From contig NW_008709614.1 in NCBI RefSeq assembly GCF_000327385.1, forward strand, positions 728,969 through 792,968: DNA of 64,000 nt. The letters run 5' to 3'. The position numbers and the translations under genes were made by a program. Under the pieces are notes generated by a model. The model was not told where the DNA came from. It did not search any database and saw nothing but the letters and a program-made list of their open reading frames with translations. How positions within the stretch are numbered: position 1 is the stretch's first letter; every line of letters begins with the position of its first letter. Origin of the DNA: Lottia gigantea. Its lineage: Eukaryota > Mollusca > Gastropoda > Lottiidae. Shown here one piece after another: positions 47,667 through 60,183 of this stretch.

Positions 47667-48098
47667 ATCTGTTCTCTGTCTGGACCAGGCCCGATTAAAT
47701 GTGCCCATTGGTCTGAGAACAGTTCTTCAGTTGTAGTGTAAATGAAACGCGTCTCGGCACTGTTATCTGTGGAACTCCTCCTGAAGAAGTTAAAAGTCAC
47801 CATAATGCAATCGAAGACATATGGGTGTATAATCAACAATTTCACTGAATAATGACGAAATTCCGAGGTAAAAGGTGATGGTTGCTGGTTAGGCATGCGT
47901 AGTAAAGCTTTTTTTGGAATGTTTACTGTTTACATTAAACCAATTTATCAAGTCCATTCTGAGAACCGTTATGAGAACACCTCCCCGAGGTAGGCAAGAA
48001 TTGGAAAGGTTCTCAAAACGCTCGACCGTTTACATAAATGAAAATAATCCATTTCGTTCTGAGAACCGTTCTCAGAACTGATAAATTTTGTAATGTAA
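47667..48098. mobile_element. AAACCCC-end family non-autonomous transposon (copy B, one end degraded)
   Basis: On minus this segment matches copy C (54905-55292) in order through AAATTTATCAGTTCTGAGAA, TTTCGTCATTATTCAGTGAA, ATTGTTGATTA, TGTCTTCGATT, TTTTAACTTCTTCA and the GGGCCTGGTCC block; towards 47940-48090 it also matches copy A. TTCTGAGAA or TTCTCAGAA occurs at 47957-47965, 48057-48065 and 48069-48077. The AAACCCC terminus itself has decayed here. The 47546-47896 reading frame lies mostly inside it and is not treated as a host gene. Confidence 0.65.
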
Positions 48099-48575
48099 TT
48101 TTAATGCCACAGTCACATTCTCGAAGAATTAGCACAAATGTTTAAAAGTCACACCACAATCAATTCTTTTAGTTCACCAGATGTGAAATTTCCAGGAACT
48201 CTGCTTCACTAACATGCTAGGAAAACAATAACCGAGTACCGTTGTGGTCAGTAGTCGGAACTAATGATGTCAAAGGTCAAAAAATGACCTCATTATTCAG
48301 TTATTATCTATTAATGAAGTAAATGACCATTTATTACCATTAATTAGACTATAAAAGATATTTTATGACCAAATTATAGATATTACTCTATGATGTTTGT
48401 ATACTAATGAACAGTAATATTATCCATGGTTAAAGTGATATTTTATTCATTTTTAACACATTTGTCCCTTATACAACTCCAATAATATTACCAATGTATT
48501 TATAGATATCATTTTGAAATATTGTTGACCAATGACATCTTAAGAGAATATATGACTTTACAAGATCTCAAGACT

Positions 48576-48652
48576 TCAAATTCTAATCACTACATTGCAA
48601 GTTTGTCCATACATGTTAACATTGTTCTTCGGTCTGAATAGCTTTCGTCTGT
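48576..48652 (-). CDS. Possible last exon of the coiled-coil gene
   Basis: On minus, TTTTGTTTTAG (ending 48653) or the next CAG (ending 48649) could accept from the donor at 49966. The first choice reads DRRKLFRPKNNVNMYGQT to a stop at 48576; the second reads DESYSDRRTMLTCMDKLA to a stop at 48590. A minus-strand AATAAA follows at 48447-48442. The evidence is splice signals only. Confidence 0.33.
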
Positions 48653-51600
48653 CTAAAACAAAATTTAATGTGGAATACAGAAAAAAAAAACCTGAAGAAA
48701 CTAAAGAATCTTGTAATAAAATTCAAGATTCATGAAAAAATTCTCAATAAATGGTGATGTATAATCACATAGATATTTCGTATTTGATAAGATATGGGTG
48801 AATAAGGTTATCTTGCTTAACAATAAAGGTATTATAAGAATCCTATAATACATTCAATGAATAGTATTAAGTCAAGATATTGGATAACAATAAATAATTT
48901 GATTATTCTAGAGACCTTGACCTTGATAAACAGGTAAACATCACACCATCTTTACTTGTATCTTACATTATTGACTTTATACAGTTATTTTATTTATATA
49001 TATATACACACCTTTATTAATCTATCAGTCAGCTATCTTTAATTATTCTGTGTTTAAGTCTGGAGAATCATTCTACTTACTTTAATGCGTTTACAATTCA
49101 AAATGATCCCTTTTGCAATCCAATATTTCATATGATTAGCCAAAATTAAAAAATATATATATATGTATGTTATTCATGAGAAATTTGTAACAAAATCTAG
49201 AAATGTGGCAACTATATAACCTTGAGGTAAATTTACTACTTTTTAACAAATTCAAACCAAAATTTAGTGTGATAAATTGCTTATCAAATTTTTTAATCTA
49301 AATTGAATCCTGTTTGAGACGCTAATGCATGCTTTACACAGAGAATATAATTGATTAAAATTAAGATAGTAATGTTAAATTTTGATAGAAAACATACCTC
49401 CTTGATGAAATTGAATTTGAACAAGCACTACATGACTTGCAGCAGAAAATCAATCTTTTTGCAATGAAATGTAATTTTGTCATTGTTTGCATCTTTTCTA
49501 CTCTGGTTTCTTTTTACCTATGAATATGTAAATATTGATGTTTCATATCAATTAAGAGAAACCAAAATGTTTCATATTTATATGTGATGTATGTTTTTAC
49601 CAGATAGATTGCTTAGACAAGTATTCAGTTACTTTATGTTGTATTAATATTCTACATCAATGACTAATAGGGAAGATTGTGATATTAAAGCATGTGCACC
49701 TGTAAATTTATGATATTAAGTTTCTGTTTAGCGATTATTTTGATATTAAGGATTATTCATTGTGTAAATTGGTAAAATGTTTCATTGTATTCTAAGGAAA
49801 GATATATTGTCTAATGTTTCAGAATTGATGGAGTATAAATCTATTACTTTTTGTTAAATATGTTATGGATCTGGGTATTGTAAAAGGATATGATATTATT
49901 TTTAATATAAGTTTACTCTGACAGTTTGATAATGTATGACTGTTTTCTATATAAAATATCACCTACCTGCTGATGATACTGTTTTAATTGTTACTGAACT
50001 ATTCACTGTTGTATTGTTCTGTGTTTGATTTGATACAGGTACGGTTGTTTTAGTTTCTGTTTTTGGTACTGGCTTCAATTTGTTTCCAATCTTCCCAGAT
50101 TCAATTTCACTCAACAAATCTCCTTTTTGTCCAAACCAACTGTGACGATTTTCAGAGTTTTTCAAATCAGTTTTTGGCACATCTTTTGATTTATTTTCAC
50201 TTTTGTTGCCAAAAGACACAGTTAAAGTTGTTTTCACATTATCATTAGAATCTGACGTTAAATTCTGTACACTATGAGCTTTGGGAATCAATTCAACATT
50301 TTGTCTCTGAGGAGTTGTGTCCCTTGAATTCAAAACAGAAACTGGTCGTGACTGAACCATATTGTTTTTCCCACTAATGTTCACAGATTGCTGCACTACT
50401 TTTCGTTGTTGAGAGCTTATATCTCCATTTTGAAGTGAACTCTGAACTCCATTTACCTTTTGAGGGTGAGATAAATTTTGATTTGATATTGAAAAATTAC
50501 GATTTAAAATTGTGGACCGATTTGGTCTTGGGGGAGCATTGGGTTGTTTTGAATTTCCAAAGCTTTGAGCCAATCTTCTGACACTTGATAAATTTTCAGC
50601 TTCATCATTATTAGAATTATTCTGTGTATACGATTGCTCACTCAAAGAATTTGCAGGAGAGGAAGTAATTACAGCATTTTTAGATGCAATGCTTATTGAA
50701 GTTTTCATTTCATCCGGTTTTGAATTAAACAAAATTGACTTCTTTACAGAAGAGTTATTCAAATTTTGTGAAAGTGGGTTTGAAGGGGAACTCACTGGGG
50801 AGAAATTGTGTGAAATTTTAAAGGGTTTATTAGGGTTTGTAACTCTAATAATATTACTAGTTGATTTACTGCTTGGATTGTGGGTATTTTTCAGGTTGGA
50901 ATTGACTACAGATATTCTATTGATGTTTTGATTCGATCCTGTTCGGATTGTGCTGGGTTCAGGTGGTGCAACTGTTTTGAGGGTGAGGTTCGGTTCTTGT
51001 GGGATGTACATCGATTGGCTACGTTGTACAATCTTTGTGGGTGAATTTGGATTTGTGCCTTTTGCCGAATTCCGTCTTTTCACAGTGATGCCATCTTTGC
51101 CCTGCTGCAGATTTTGCTACAGAAACAAAAAAGCAGAAAAAAGCGTGTAAGGGATTAGAAAAAGCAAACTAAAACAAACTAAAAACACAATATAGTACCA
51201 AATCAGGTATAAAGAAAATAGATATAAAAAAGATGTTTGACTTCCAGAATGGCATTTTGTGATTATGCTATTTAAGTCAACAGAATTTCAGTGACATAAT
51301 AAAAATTTGTTTTAATAATTTAAGATCCAGATCTTTTGATAAAGTTTTTTCTCATTCATTACTCATGTCTGAATTCTGACATTTGATATGATCTTAAAAT
51401 GTCAGTTTCAACTTTCATTATGGGTGCCTTCACACCGCGATTACCAGTTGCATATGGTTGAAAAAAATGAAAGTGTTCATGAGTTTCGATCGCAACTTTC
51501 AACTCAGTTGCAGGAGGATGTGTTTGAAACTTATGAACACTATTCTTGTTTGTAACCATACGCAACTGTTGATCACTAGGTGTGAGGGTAACTTAAGAAT

Positions 51601-54600
51601 ATATACACTCATCTAGAATAAAATTCGGACAGTAAACAAAATTTGGGCTTCGCTTCTGGACTATCTGTGGCATTTTCTGTATATAGAGCCAACCATCATT
51701 GGTACAATATTGAAAATTAACAAAACATGCCAAGTCCACAATGCAAACAGAATCTTGACATAATCTCAGCATTATAATAGATATCTGAGAAGAAAAGCAT
51801 ATCACCAACGTAAAATAAATTGTTCTACTAAATGAAAATAAACAAGTACCCAATTTCTATTGAGGGGTGATGGTAAATTTTTCTCACCTTTTTCTAATTA
51901 GGAAAACAATCATTTTATAAAATTAATTCAACTCTTAAGAGATTAGAAAATCACATTTTCTGACATTTCACAGTCATGGACAATAACTTTGAAGTCAATT
52001 TTACTTTTAGACTATAAAGATTTTGGTTTGTGATAAGTGAAATATTGTTCATGTGAATCAGACCAAAAATGAAATATTTTGAAATAAATCTACAATATGA
52101 AGCATATCTATAAGAAAATGTGATAGCTTTCCAATTTTGCATTATGTACTTTAGTAATAATTGAGTTAAATTATATAGTCCAAGAACTAACTTTCAACAA
52201 CACTTTGTAGAACATAAATCTGTTGCAAGGTTCATTTGAATTATTTGAATAGTTATTTGATATGGCACGTTCATTCAGATATGCATCTTGTCTCAAGGAG
52301 AAAACTTGACTCTTTATGCAGGTTGTTTCTACTAAATTGTATAATCATACAGTAACCTAGGACTGTACTCTAGGACTATATTTCTTTAACAAATTTTCAT
52401 AAATCTGAACTATCAAATCAAAAATGTCAAAAGCATTAGATTATTCAGATATAATATATGATAAAGAAATCAATTATTCAGACTCAGGTATAAAATGAAG
52501 AGAAATGTTATAATATATATCAAGATAAGTAACAATAAAGTAATATCCTTATGAATATTCATGAGAAGATATATTGTAATTAGAATATGATAATCATTTA
52601 TTAATATTTGTAAAGTATTGCAAAGGCTCATTTGTTAATGATTTAAATTTTGAATATTTCATTTAATATTTTATATCTTACAGGAAATCTTAAATTTAAC
52701 CAATAGCAAAAGCTGACAAGGCATTTCAAGCTTTTAGTAAGCTAAACACAAAATGTTAATTCTATGGAGCAAATTTGTTAAATGCAAACACAGAAACACA
52801 AGGGCAATAACTTATCTTTAGTTTAAAGATCTCAAGGGCAAAGCATCCAAAATAACCTGATTCTGATTTACGATAACTAACAGAAATTTTTGGAATCAAA
52901 ATGACAAATTTCAGAGAAAATTTTGATAATCAGATAAAATGAAAATACCTGAATATATCAATAATGTCCCTAATATATCATAAATGGGTTTTAATTTCTA
53001 CCACATTGATTACACCTAGTTTTAGTAACATTTGTCATTAACCAAATCAACAAAACGGTAATGAATGTTCAGCAGGATGATTGTGGCTGGAATCAGGGAT
53101 GGGGGGGCATTCTTACCTGGGCAAAACATTTCATGCTTTTATTCATAAGAGATGTTAATCTAGTTTGTGAAGCCATCAAGTCTTTTGATATTTGTTTATA
53201 TTGACGAGAGTTACGATCCCTGAATCCTTTCAACTCTTCTGACATGGAGTTAAAATTTTCCTGTTCTTTGGCCATCTCTTTCTGCAGTCCTGTAATGGCT
53301 TCCATGAGATTCTGAAAAGAAAAAAGGAAGCGAAAGTAGTTCCTTATCCGAACCTTCCAAGATCTCAATATAACCTTACACACTAAATTTCATAGAAAAA
53401 AACAACTGACAAAGACTGTGGCCAAAGTATAATTAATAATACAGCAAGAGTTGTATTTCCAAATTACATAGTGGGCGTATAGTATAGTTTATTTAGGGAA
53501 CTGCCCAACAAAATTTAACAGTGATTGGTCGAGAAAATATTTGGCTAATCTATGAAAAGTGTGAGGGAATACTAGTAACCTTTGAGTTAACCTTTAGGAA
53601 TATAAGTTGGTTTACACTGACATTGAGTTGTTTGTAATGATTGGAGACTATGTCACAGTTGACAACTTTGTTTACCTGGACAACCCCACACATCTTTAAC
53701 TAGACTTGAACAACTTAACAAAAGTGACTAATGTTTAGATTAGGACTTTATTTATTTAGGCTGATCTAGATTGTGTTTCTGGTCAAACCAGCCATTTTAT
53801 ATAAACATTTAAAATATTCACAACTATGCCACAACTTGTATTTTTAATCAATATTAAAAAAGTTTAATACAACATCACCATTAAATATCAAAGACTGTAA
53901 CTGTTAACTGCATGGCATGCATTTTTCAGATCATACCAAACTTTAGAAATTTATAAATCGGAACATTTGTTTCTAACTGTATGAGTGAGAGGGGATGATA
54001 TCTAACAGATAGGGTGCTTTCATGGTATTTTGTATTTGTACAAAAACCCAAATAAGAAAAGGAAAAAAGAATGAATGATAACTGAAATTCAAGTAAAAGT
54101 CTGAACATTTGTCTGACAACCTCCTTACTCCAATCACAACCAAGCCTGACCACAATGCTATCAAAGAAATAAAGCTTGACCATGCAAGATAAGTTAGATA
54201 ACATATCTACTGTTAATGATCATACCAAACACTAGTATAATCATGGTGTTAGAATGTGATGAGAACACAGTCTTATAAGAGCACTGGCCAAGATCATGAA
54301 ATAATAGTGAGTATACAGCGAGAATGAGGGTAATAAAGAATGAGATGGTATCTGATAAATCAGATCATAAAAAATCAGTACAAGCAAAACAATTTCATCG
54401 ATCAAAATCGTCCAAAGTATTGCAAAATCGAGAGTAGAAGTTGTATGTTGTGGACTTCTTCAGAGAGAAGTACCATCAGGTGTTTCCAAAAGAGTAAACA
54501 TGCTCTTTTTCTCGCGATACCATTACGTCTGGGAAAGAAAACACAATTCATACGGATCTTCTTACCTTGGCTAAACCCTTCTATTGGGTTTGAATTCTAA

Positions 54601-57037
54601 ACTGAATAAAGATCAGTCAAAATGAGAACAGGCTTTTGACCAACATTGATTAAGACTGATTGACTGCTACTAATCCTCAAGAGAAATTTGGCCTACCATT
54701 TGGCTGATGTTCAGTGCATGGTCTTGTTTATATTTAAACTATCGATAACTATTTTCTTTAAATCAATGAAGTAAACTGTCCAATACAGAAGTATTTTAGA
54801 TACAACGGGATTCAAATATCTGGATAAATATATAAATATATCTGTAAGACATGAACTAAAGTGATTGAAAATATCACAAACTTGAAAAAAAACAGTTGAC
54901 TCGTAAACCCCTTTTACATTACACAATTTATCTGTTCTCATAATGATTCTTAGAACAGAACAATGTTCACTAACCGCTCCGAGAACAATTTCCTGCGCAT
55001 TCCTTACAAGTGACCTTCACCTTTTTCTGCAAAATTTCGTCATTATTCAGTGAAATTGTTGATTACATCCAGATGTCTTCGATTACATCAGGGTTACTAC
55101 AAGGGTAAATTTTAACTTCTTCAAGAAGAGTTCTACAAATGACCATTCCAAGAATGCTTTTCATTCATCCTACAACTGAAAGACCGTTTTCAGACCACCA
55201 GTCTACTGTAACGTAAACGGGCACATTTTATCAGGTTCTGGTCCGAACCTAGAACAGAATGCTTTATATCAACCTGGTGTAAATTGGGCTTTAAATTGAG
55301 GTTTTACGCTTAAACCATGCTTTACAGTTATAATTTCAGCCTGATGAAGAAGGTAAGTACAGGTTGAAGTACATATGAAGTTGTTGATTCAGTCTAATTT
55401 GACCTATCTTAATGAATTGTATATATGTTGATAAATATAACATGTCAACAAGACTTTGTCCTAATTCTTACTAGTTCCCTTCATTACTACCAGTATCTAT
55501 TCCATGTTGAATGTGTCAAGTTATTCAACAGGTTGCAAGACAACTAGAGCTTTGGCACTCATAAAAGTTATACCAAGACTATATAGAGCAAATGTCAAGC
55601 TTATTACTATTTTCTTGATAATAATAGTATGAATAGTAAATCAATGTGCTATATGATGATGATATATTTGTGATACTATTATTCCTGAAATAAATTAACC
55701 CTTTGGATACAATAAACCTCATACACCTCCAGGTAATATATCTTAACCTATCCAATATTAGTGGCTGCAGTAAGTTCATAACTTGAAGGTCTGGGTATAA
55801 TATGATGTTTTATTCCATTCACACTCAGTGTTCAAAGGGTTAGAGCATATGATGATGACATTATGTAACAGTTTTACTTCAGTAAAATATAGAATGTAAT
55901 AAGATGGCTGGTAGAGGTGCTATTGTTTAAAGAGTTAAGATTTTTACTACAGTAACTCTGCCATAAGTTACAACTAAAAACTTTCATATCCATCATGTCA
56001 TCTTTACTTAAGGTGTAGGAATTGCTCTATCTTTACCTCTAAACTTTTACAGTCTAGTTCATGGATATTATCCATTTCAAATATCAAGAAATGTACAGGT
56101 TTAATAATCTTTAAAGCGACATATTTATCTTTATTGTGTTAGTTACTAGTTACTGGTTGTTGACCATCTTGATTCACCTCAAACTTCAACCTAACATATT
56201 ATTTTAACTATGACATTGATATGATAAATATGTAGAAAGATGACAAACTACAGACTATTTTAGGAGATGTAAAAAATGTACTTGTGACACTAACAGTCCT
56301 GAATATTATAAAATACCTATCTTGTTTGTTTATACAAATATATACATGTTTAGTTTTACTTGAATTGTAAATTACAGGTATATATGCTAATGACATTACT
56401 AATGTATTATATAAACATCAACTGTAGAGTATGTTAATGTAAATTGGGTATTAGTATTAAATTATTTACATCAAATATGAATAAAATAGGCCTATATGGT
56501 ATGGTGATGCAGAGACAAAGAAAACAGAATAAACCTGGGTTTGGAAAAATAAACATTTCATAACCTTTGGCTCGGCAACATTCATACGATTCCTATATAT
56601 TGCTTACTTTTTTAGTTTTGAAGACAAGGTTGGAAATATAACTAAATGCCTGACACATACAACAGACTTTTGGCCTAAAAAGCTTTTTTTATGTGACAAA
56701 AAGTCTTTTGTGTGTTTTGCAATGATTTTTGTTTCCGAAGATCAAACTTGTTCAAAGTCTGTCAGAAATATTTCCTATCCTCAATCAATCATCATGTGAA
56801 ATAAAATTGCATTTGAACATTGTAATGATGTGTGTCAAATCTAATGTGGCTAATGAAAAAACGTAAACACCTAACAATAAAAAATCAATCGACTTGAGAT
56901 TTCCTGGCCTTAATAAATATTGTAGCCTAATTGTGAAATGTACTCACCCTCTGTCCCATATCTTTAATAGTGGTATCAAACTCATCATCTTTTAACTGTA
57001 ACAGTTGTGACACTGGAATAGTGCCTGCTGAACTCAT
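48590..57037 (-). CDS. Coiled-coil protein with long Ser/Asn-rich disordered tail, unknown family
   Basis: Three minus-strand exons are in phase: 56948-57037 (30 codons), 53117-53311 (65 codons) and 49967-51116 (383 codons plus one base). The ATG at 57037 follows its splice acceptor immediately, so an untranslated exon must lie upstream. Residues 1-30 read MSSAGTIPVSQLLQLKDDEF and on; residues about 17-92 are a heptad-like coiled coil (NLMEAITGLQKEMAKEQENF); the remainder is basic and disordered, rich in Ser, Asn, Pro and Gln (RRNSAKGTNPNSPTKIVQRS; NAPPRPNRST, an SH3-ligand-like PPRP). No catalytic domain, signal peptide or membrane segment is visible. The last exon is unsettled: donor GTAGGT at 49966 leaves a split codon, and a candidate terminal exon starts at 48648 or 48652 and stops at 48590 or 48576. 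An adaptor or cytoskeletal role is only a guess from composition. Confidence 0.75.
48653..49966 (-). other. Probable last intron of the coiled-coil gene
   Basis: AT-rich, with a short (TA)n tract near 48990-49010 and 49160. No exon or mobile element recognised. Confidence 0.4.
49967..51116 (-). CDS. Coiled-coil gene exon 3: disordered Ser/Asn-rich tail
   Basis: The acceptor is TTTGTTTCTGTAG and the donor is GTAGGT. It is 383 codons plus one base, starting QNLQQGKDGITVKRRNSAKG. The only other in-frame starts are internal, and the frame continues upstream of the first apparent start codon to the acceptor at 51117. It contains NAPPRPNRST and many SSxS and NxSN runs; near-absence of large hydrophobics indicates disorder. 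Confidence 0.88.
51117..53116 (-). other. Intron of the coiled-coil gene
   Basis: Two kilobases with no exon or recognisable repeat. A slightly GC-richer patch at 51420-51590 (for example CACACCGCGATTACCAGTTG) may be an old mobile-element fragment, but I found no ends or second copy. Confidence 0.5.
53117..53311 (-). CDS. Coiled-coil gene exon 2
   Basis: The acceptor is TCTTTTCAG and the donor is GTAAGA. It is 65 codons, phase 0 on both sides, encoding the main heptad-rich helix (LQKEMAKEQENFNSMSEELK; ISKDLMASQTRLTSLMNK). The junction with exon 1 reads MGQR-NLMEAI. Confidence 0.88.
53312..56947 (-). other. 3.6-kb intron of the coiled-coil gene
   Basis: Non-coding. It contains copy C of the AAACCCC-end transposon family (54905-55292). 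Reading frames here have no splice support or recognisable content. Confidence 0.55.
54905..55292. mobile_element. AAACCCC-end family non-autonomous transposon (copy C)
   Basis: The element is 388 bp. The left end AAACCCCTTTTACATTACA (54905-) and the right end TGTAAATTGGGCTTT (55278-55292) are imperfect inverted repeats. A TAA lies just outside or at both ends (54904-54906, 55292-55294), compatible with a 3-bp target duplication. Its middle matches copy B in opposite orientation (TTTCGTCATTATTCAGTGAA). Confidence 0.65.
56948..57037 (-). CDS. Coiled-coil gene exon 1 (first coding exon)
   Basis: The acceptor is GATATTTCAG with ATG as the first codon of the exon; the donor is GTGAGT. It is 30 codons: MSSAGTIPVSQLLQLKDDEF then DTTIKDMGQR. 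Confidence 0.85.
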
Positions 57038-57344
57038 CTGAAATATCAAGTTGGTTAAAGTGTACAGTAACTAAAAATCAGTTTATATTATAATAATGGA
57101 TATTGTACATTATGCAACATACATGAGTTAATAAAAATTATGTTATAAATAATAATAATGATATAATAATATCACTTGACCTTCATATCATATTTACATC
57201 TCTGCATGTAATAATGGGAGTTGAAACTTATATGACTTCAATATTTCATGCCTTAATACATTCATTAATTTTTCATATAGCCCATATTAACAAAATATAC
57301 AAATTCGAGTTTAACCAAAGTATAAAAATAGGTAAAACATTCGG

Positions 57345-57560
57345 ATGCCAGTCAGAGGGGAAATGCTTAGTCGTTTGGATGTGACAATAAACCGAGGCAC
57401 CGTGTGTCACAGGATGTGCACGTTAAAGATCTCTTGACAGTTGGAAATCGAAAAAGAGAATACTGATGATGCTGTTTTGGAAAAATTTCCCTCATTGCAC
57501 ACTTTATGGAGTTACCTGTCGTTACCTGAGCCCATTTGATGCAGAAAAATAGGGTTGTAA
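57345..57560 (+). mobile_element. Mollusc-type SINE-like dispersed repeat
   Basis: The segment contains TCGTTTGGATGTGACAATAA, then CCGAGGCACCGTGTGTCACA and GCACGTTAAAGATCTCTTG, in the order I remember from an abundant short interspersed repeat in bivalve and gastropod genomes (TTTGGATGAGACGATAAACC, GAGGTCCCGTGT, GCGCACGTTAAAGAACCC). Limits are approximate; the identification is from memory, not a search. Confidence 0.6.
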
Positions 57561-59396
57561 AACTCCATTCATATTTTTACATAAAAATTTTCTTTTGCAC
57601 ATAAAAGTGAATTTATTTATTTCAAATTGTTGCTTACGGCAGAAACTTAGTTATATGTTAATGAACTGATGTTGCATCTTGTAGACCCCCTACCAAGTAA
57701 ACAAATCTACAGTAACGTAAACACACCATGATAAAAAACCAACATTTCATTAAGGTCAGTACAATCATTTGAAATTCCAACCAAACAAATGTTCTAACAT
57801 TTTCCAGTTGACATTTCGTTTTGAGTAGGGATAAATAAATGAAGTATGTTCAGAGTTAAATTTTTTAGTAGAAAAATATTTGAATGCTCTGCACATAATA
57901 TATGGCATCTGATTTTTCTTCAACTACCAATGGAAACTTGAAAGAATAGTGTTTTGATCTTGGCCAGCTTGTGAAAGTTTCCTGATTCATGAATATGGAT
58001 AATTCAGGAAAGAAAAAAGAAAAATTTTCAAAAGACATTAATGCCCATGCAGATTCAACCTGTGTGGCTTTACAAATTGGGATGACTCTTAAATAGTGCT
58101 AAGGGCCTTGAATAAATTGTTTGTGAGTTGATGAAAATTCAAACAGATGATAAACACATTGGATGTCTGCTTTAACAGTTGCCAATGTCAGTACCAGACA
58201 TGGGCCATTTTACAAGTAATTCATAGAATCACCAAATTCTGCGTACCTGAAGACAAATAAGAACAAAATTTCATTTTGAATATTTGTCTGTATACAGTCT
58301 GCAAATAGCTAGTAGATTGTTACAGTACTACCTATTAGCTAAAAGATGCTAGTTAAAGGTATAGTTTTCACACGCATACTTCAGCTTACTTCATTAATCA
58401 ACGAAATATACATGTACTGTAAACTTACCTGATGTTTTTTAAAATAAAGTCGATATCCAATGTAAAATATATAGATATAGTGACCTAAATGAAACTGGTA
58501 TGTTTACTTGGTTCAGAAAAGAAAGTTGAAATGAAGGGTTGGTGACTACCTACTATACAATCAAGTTAGTAGTTGTCCTTGTATAATGAACAGATTGGTA
58601 TATAAGTAGTGAGGTGTGACAGACACATACATACATTGGTCATTACCATATCTCTTCTTTATATACGTCTACTTATATTAAAGCTACCTGCCACATATTT
58701 TATCTTCTGTTTCTGGGCCTTATTCCTCAAAATATCTAACAATAAGAGTTTTAATAGGCTTAGGTGTGGAATTTTACATTGAGCAATACCATTCTTAATG
58801 CAAAGTTGATCGCTGGATTTATATCTTTGGGGATTCTTGAGAGAGCAAGAGCCAAATCATTTAGTACGTATGAATGTTACATAAGAGTAACATAATTGTT
58901 TCCAATCCAAATATCAATTCAAAAACTCTGAAACTGAAACCATTTGTTGTTAGTGTAAAGGGTTTTTGAGTAATTTGTCAAAGCCTGAATGTTCTAACAA
59001 TGGAACATACAAATTCAAATCTGTGATAGGTGAAATTATACAGCTCACTGACTTATATAGTGCAATCTCTGATATATAAAATTAATAATATGTTAATTGA
59101 GATATAATTCTTCTGGAACAATGACTACCTTGAGCAATGTACTGTTGTCATAAAAGTGCAACCATTTTAACATATATAAAGCTTCGTCAATTTGAGAATT
59201 TACATTTTCAATAAGTCTGCTTTTGGAAAAATTAATTTGTGCTCTCAATTCGGCAGTAGCAAGTGAATCTAAAACCTTGGTAGATAAATAAATAAAATCT
59301 TATTGGATCAAGTCACAATAAATGAAACTTATAACTGTCTTCTGGACCAGCCAGTTAATTGCAAGATTTGTTTCTAAAGTTGTAACTGACACTTAA

Positions 59397-59627
59397 AGGG
59401 AATGTGAAGAGGTTTTCTAAATTTTTCATGTGTATTGGGGACATTGATAGCCTCAATTTGCACCATTGCAATTTTCATTCAAATCACTAGAGGAGAACTG
59501 CAATAACATCAATAATAGCTTCCGGTAGCTCCCCTCTAGTGACGTTTAAGTGGAATTGCAAGAACCACAGACGTCGGAATGAAAATTGGAATGGTGCAAA
59601 AATTTAGAAAACCACTTTACAAACCCT
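59397..59627. mobile_element. 231-bp palindromic non-autonomous transposon with TTAA target duplication
   Basis: TTAA flanks both ends (59393-59396, 59628-59631). The ends start AGGG and finish CCCT and are inverted repeats over about 30 bp (GGTTTTCTAAATTTTT on both arms). The inner arms also pair (TTGCACCATT.CAATTTTCATT and TCACTAGAGG.GAGCT), so most of the element is a palindrome. TTAA duplication is typical of piggyBac-like elements, but TTAA is self-complementary, so the assignment is tentative. Confidence 0.7.
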
Positions 59628-60108
59628 TTAATCACATTTAGTTCTCTATGAACTAAGATTTAAAATTTGTGGCTTTTGGAAATTGGAAATCTACTTGAGC
59701 AAGTTTTGTCAACATTCTGTGAATCAAAATTTCGATGCTCATTTCCATTAACCTAATTAATTATTAATTATTCATCAATCTACATATATAATTAGTTGTA
59801 GAACAGTAGAGCATAAAATTATGTTATTGCTATGGATTAAGATACTACTTGCGACACCAATAAATGGCAAATCACCTTTAACATTCATGATGTTCTCTTT
59901 TATGTTCTCCTACTTATAATTATTATGTATCTACTCCTTGGTCTTCATTCAACTAGTTTATATATTAAACATAAACTATTACCTAGTTTTACACAACACT
60001 GACTAGGCTAGATTTTCTATACATTGACCAAATTTTATATAAAAACGGTGATGAATGGACATTGGTATGTTTTCAACTTCCAATCAACCATCCATGTCCA
60101 CGAGAAAA

Positions 60109-60183
60109 CCATGTTCCTTAAGCAACGGTATGATTATTCACATTTAAGATGATCATTATCATGTAACATTGCTTAAGGAACAT
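60109..60183. repeat. 15-bp inverted repeat / hairpin
   Basis: ATGTTCCTTAAGCAA near 60109 pairs perfectly with TTGCTTAAGGAACAT ending near 60183, with further partial pairing inside (GTATGAT with ATCATGTA), making a hairpin of about 75 nt. It could be a pre-microRNA-like fold or a small transposon scar. Confidence 0.7.

Larger units (their letters stand above)
38434..48575. other. 10-kb region without supported coding sequence
   Basis: I found no exon set that I can defend on either strand. The region nearest 38434 should contain the promoter or 5' UTR of the 2040-residue gene. Further right are a short tandem repeat (46610-46740) and copy B of the AAACCCC-end transposon family. One weak exon-like frame on plus (45098-45220) is described as a finding. 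Confidence 0.5.

Noticed and set aside
47546-47896. 116-codon minus-strand frame as a host gene
   Set aside because: It largely coincides with the core of the dispersed AAACCCC-end element, which recurs at 54905-55292; no domain is recognised.
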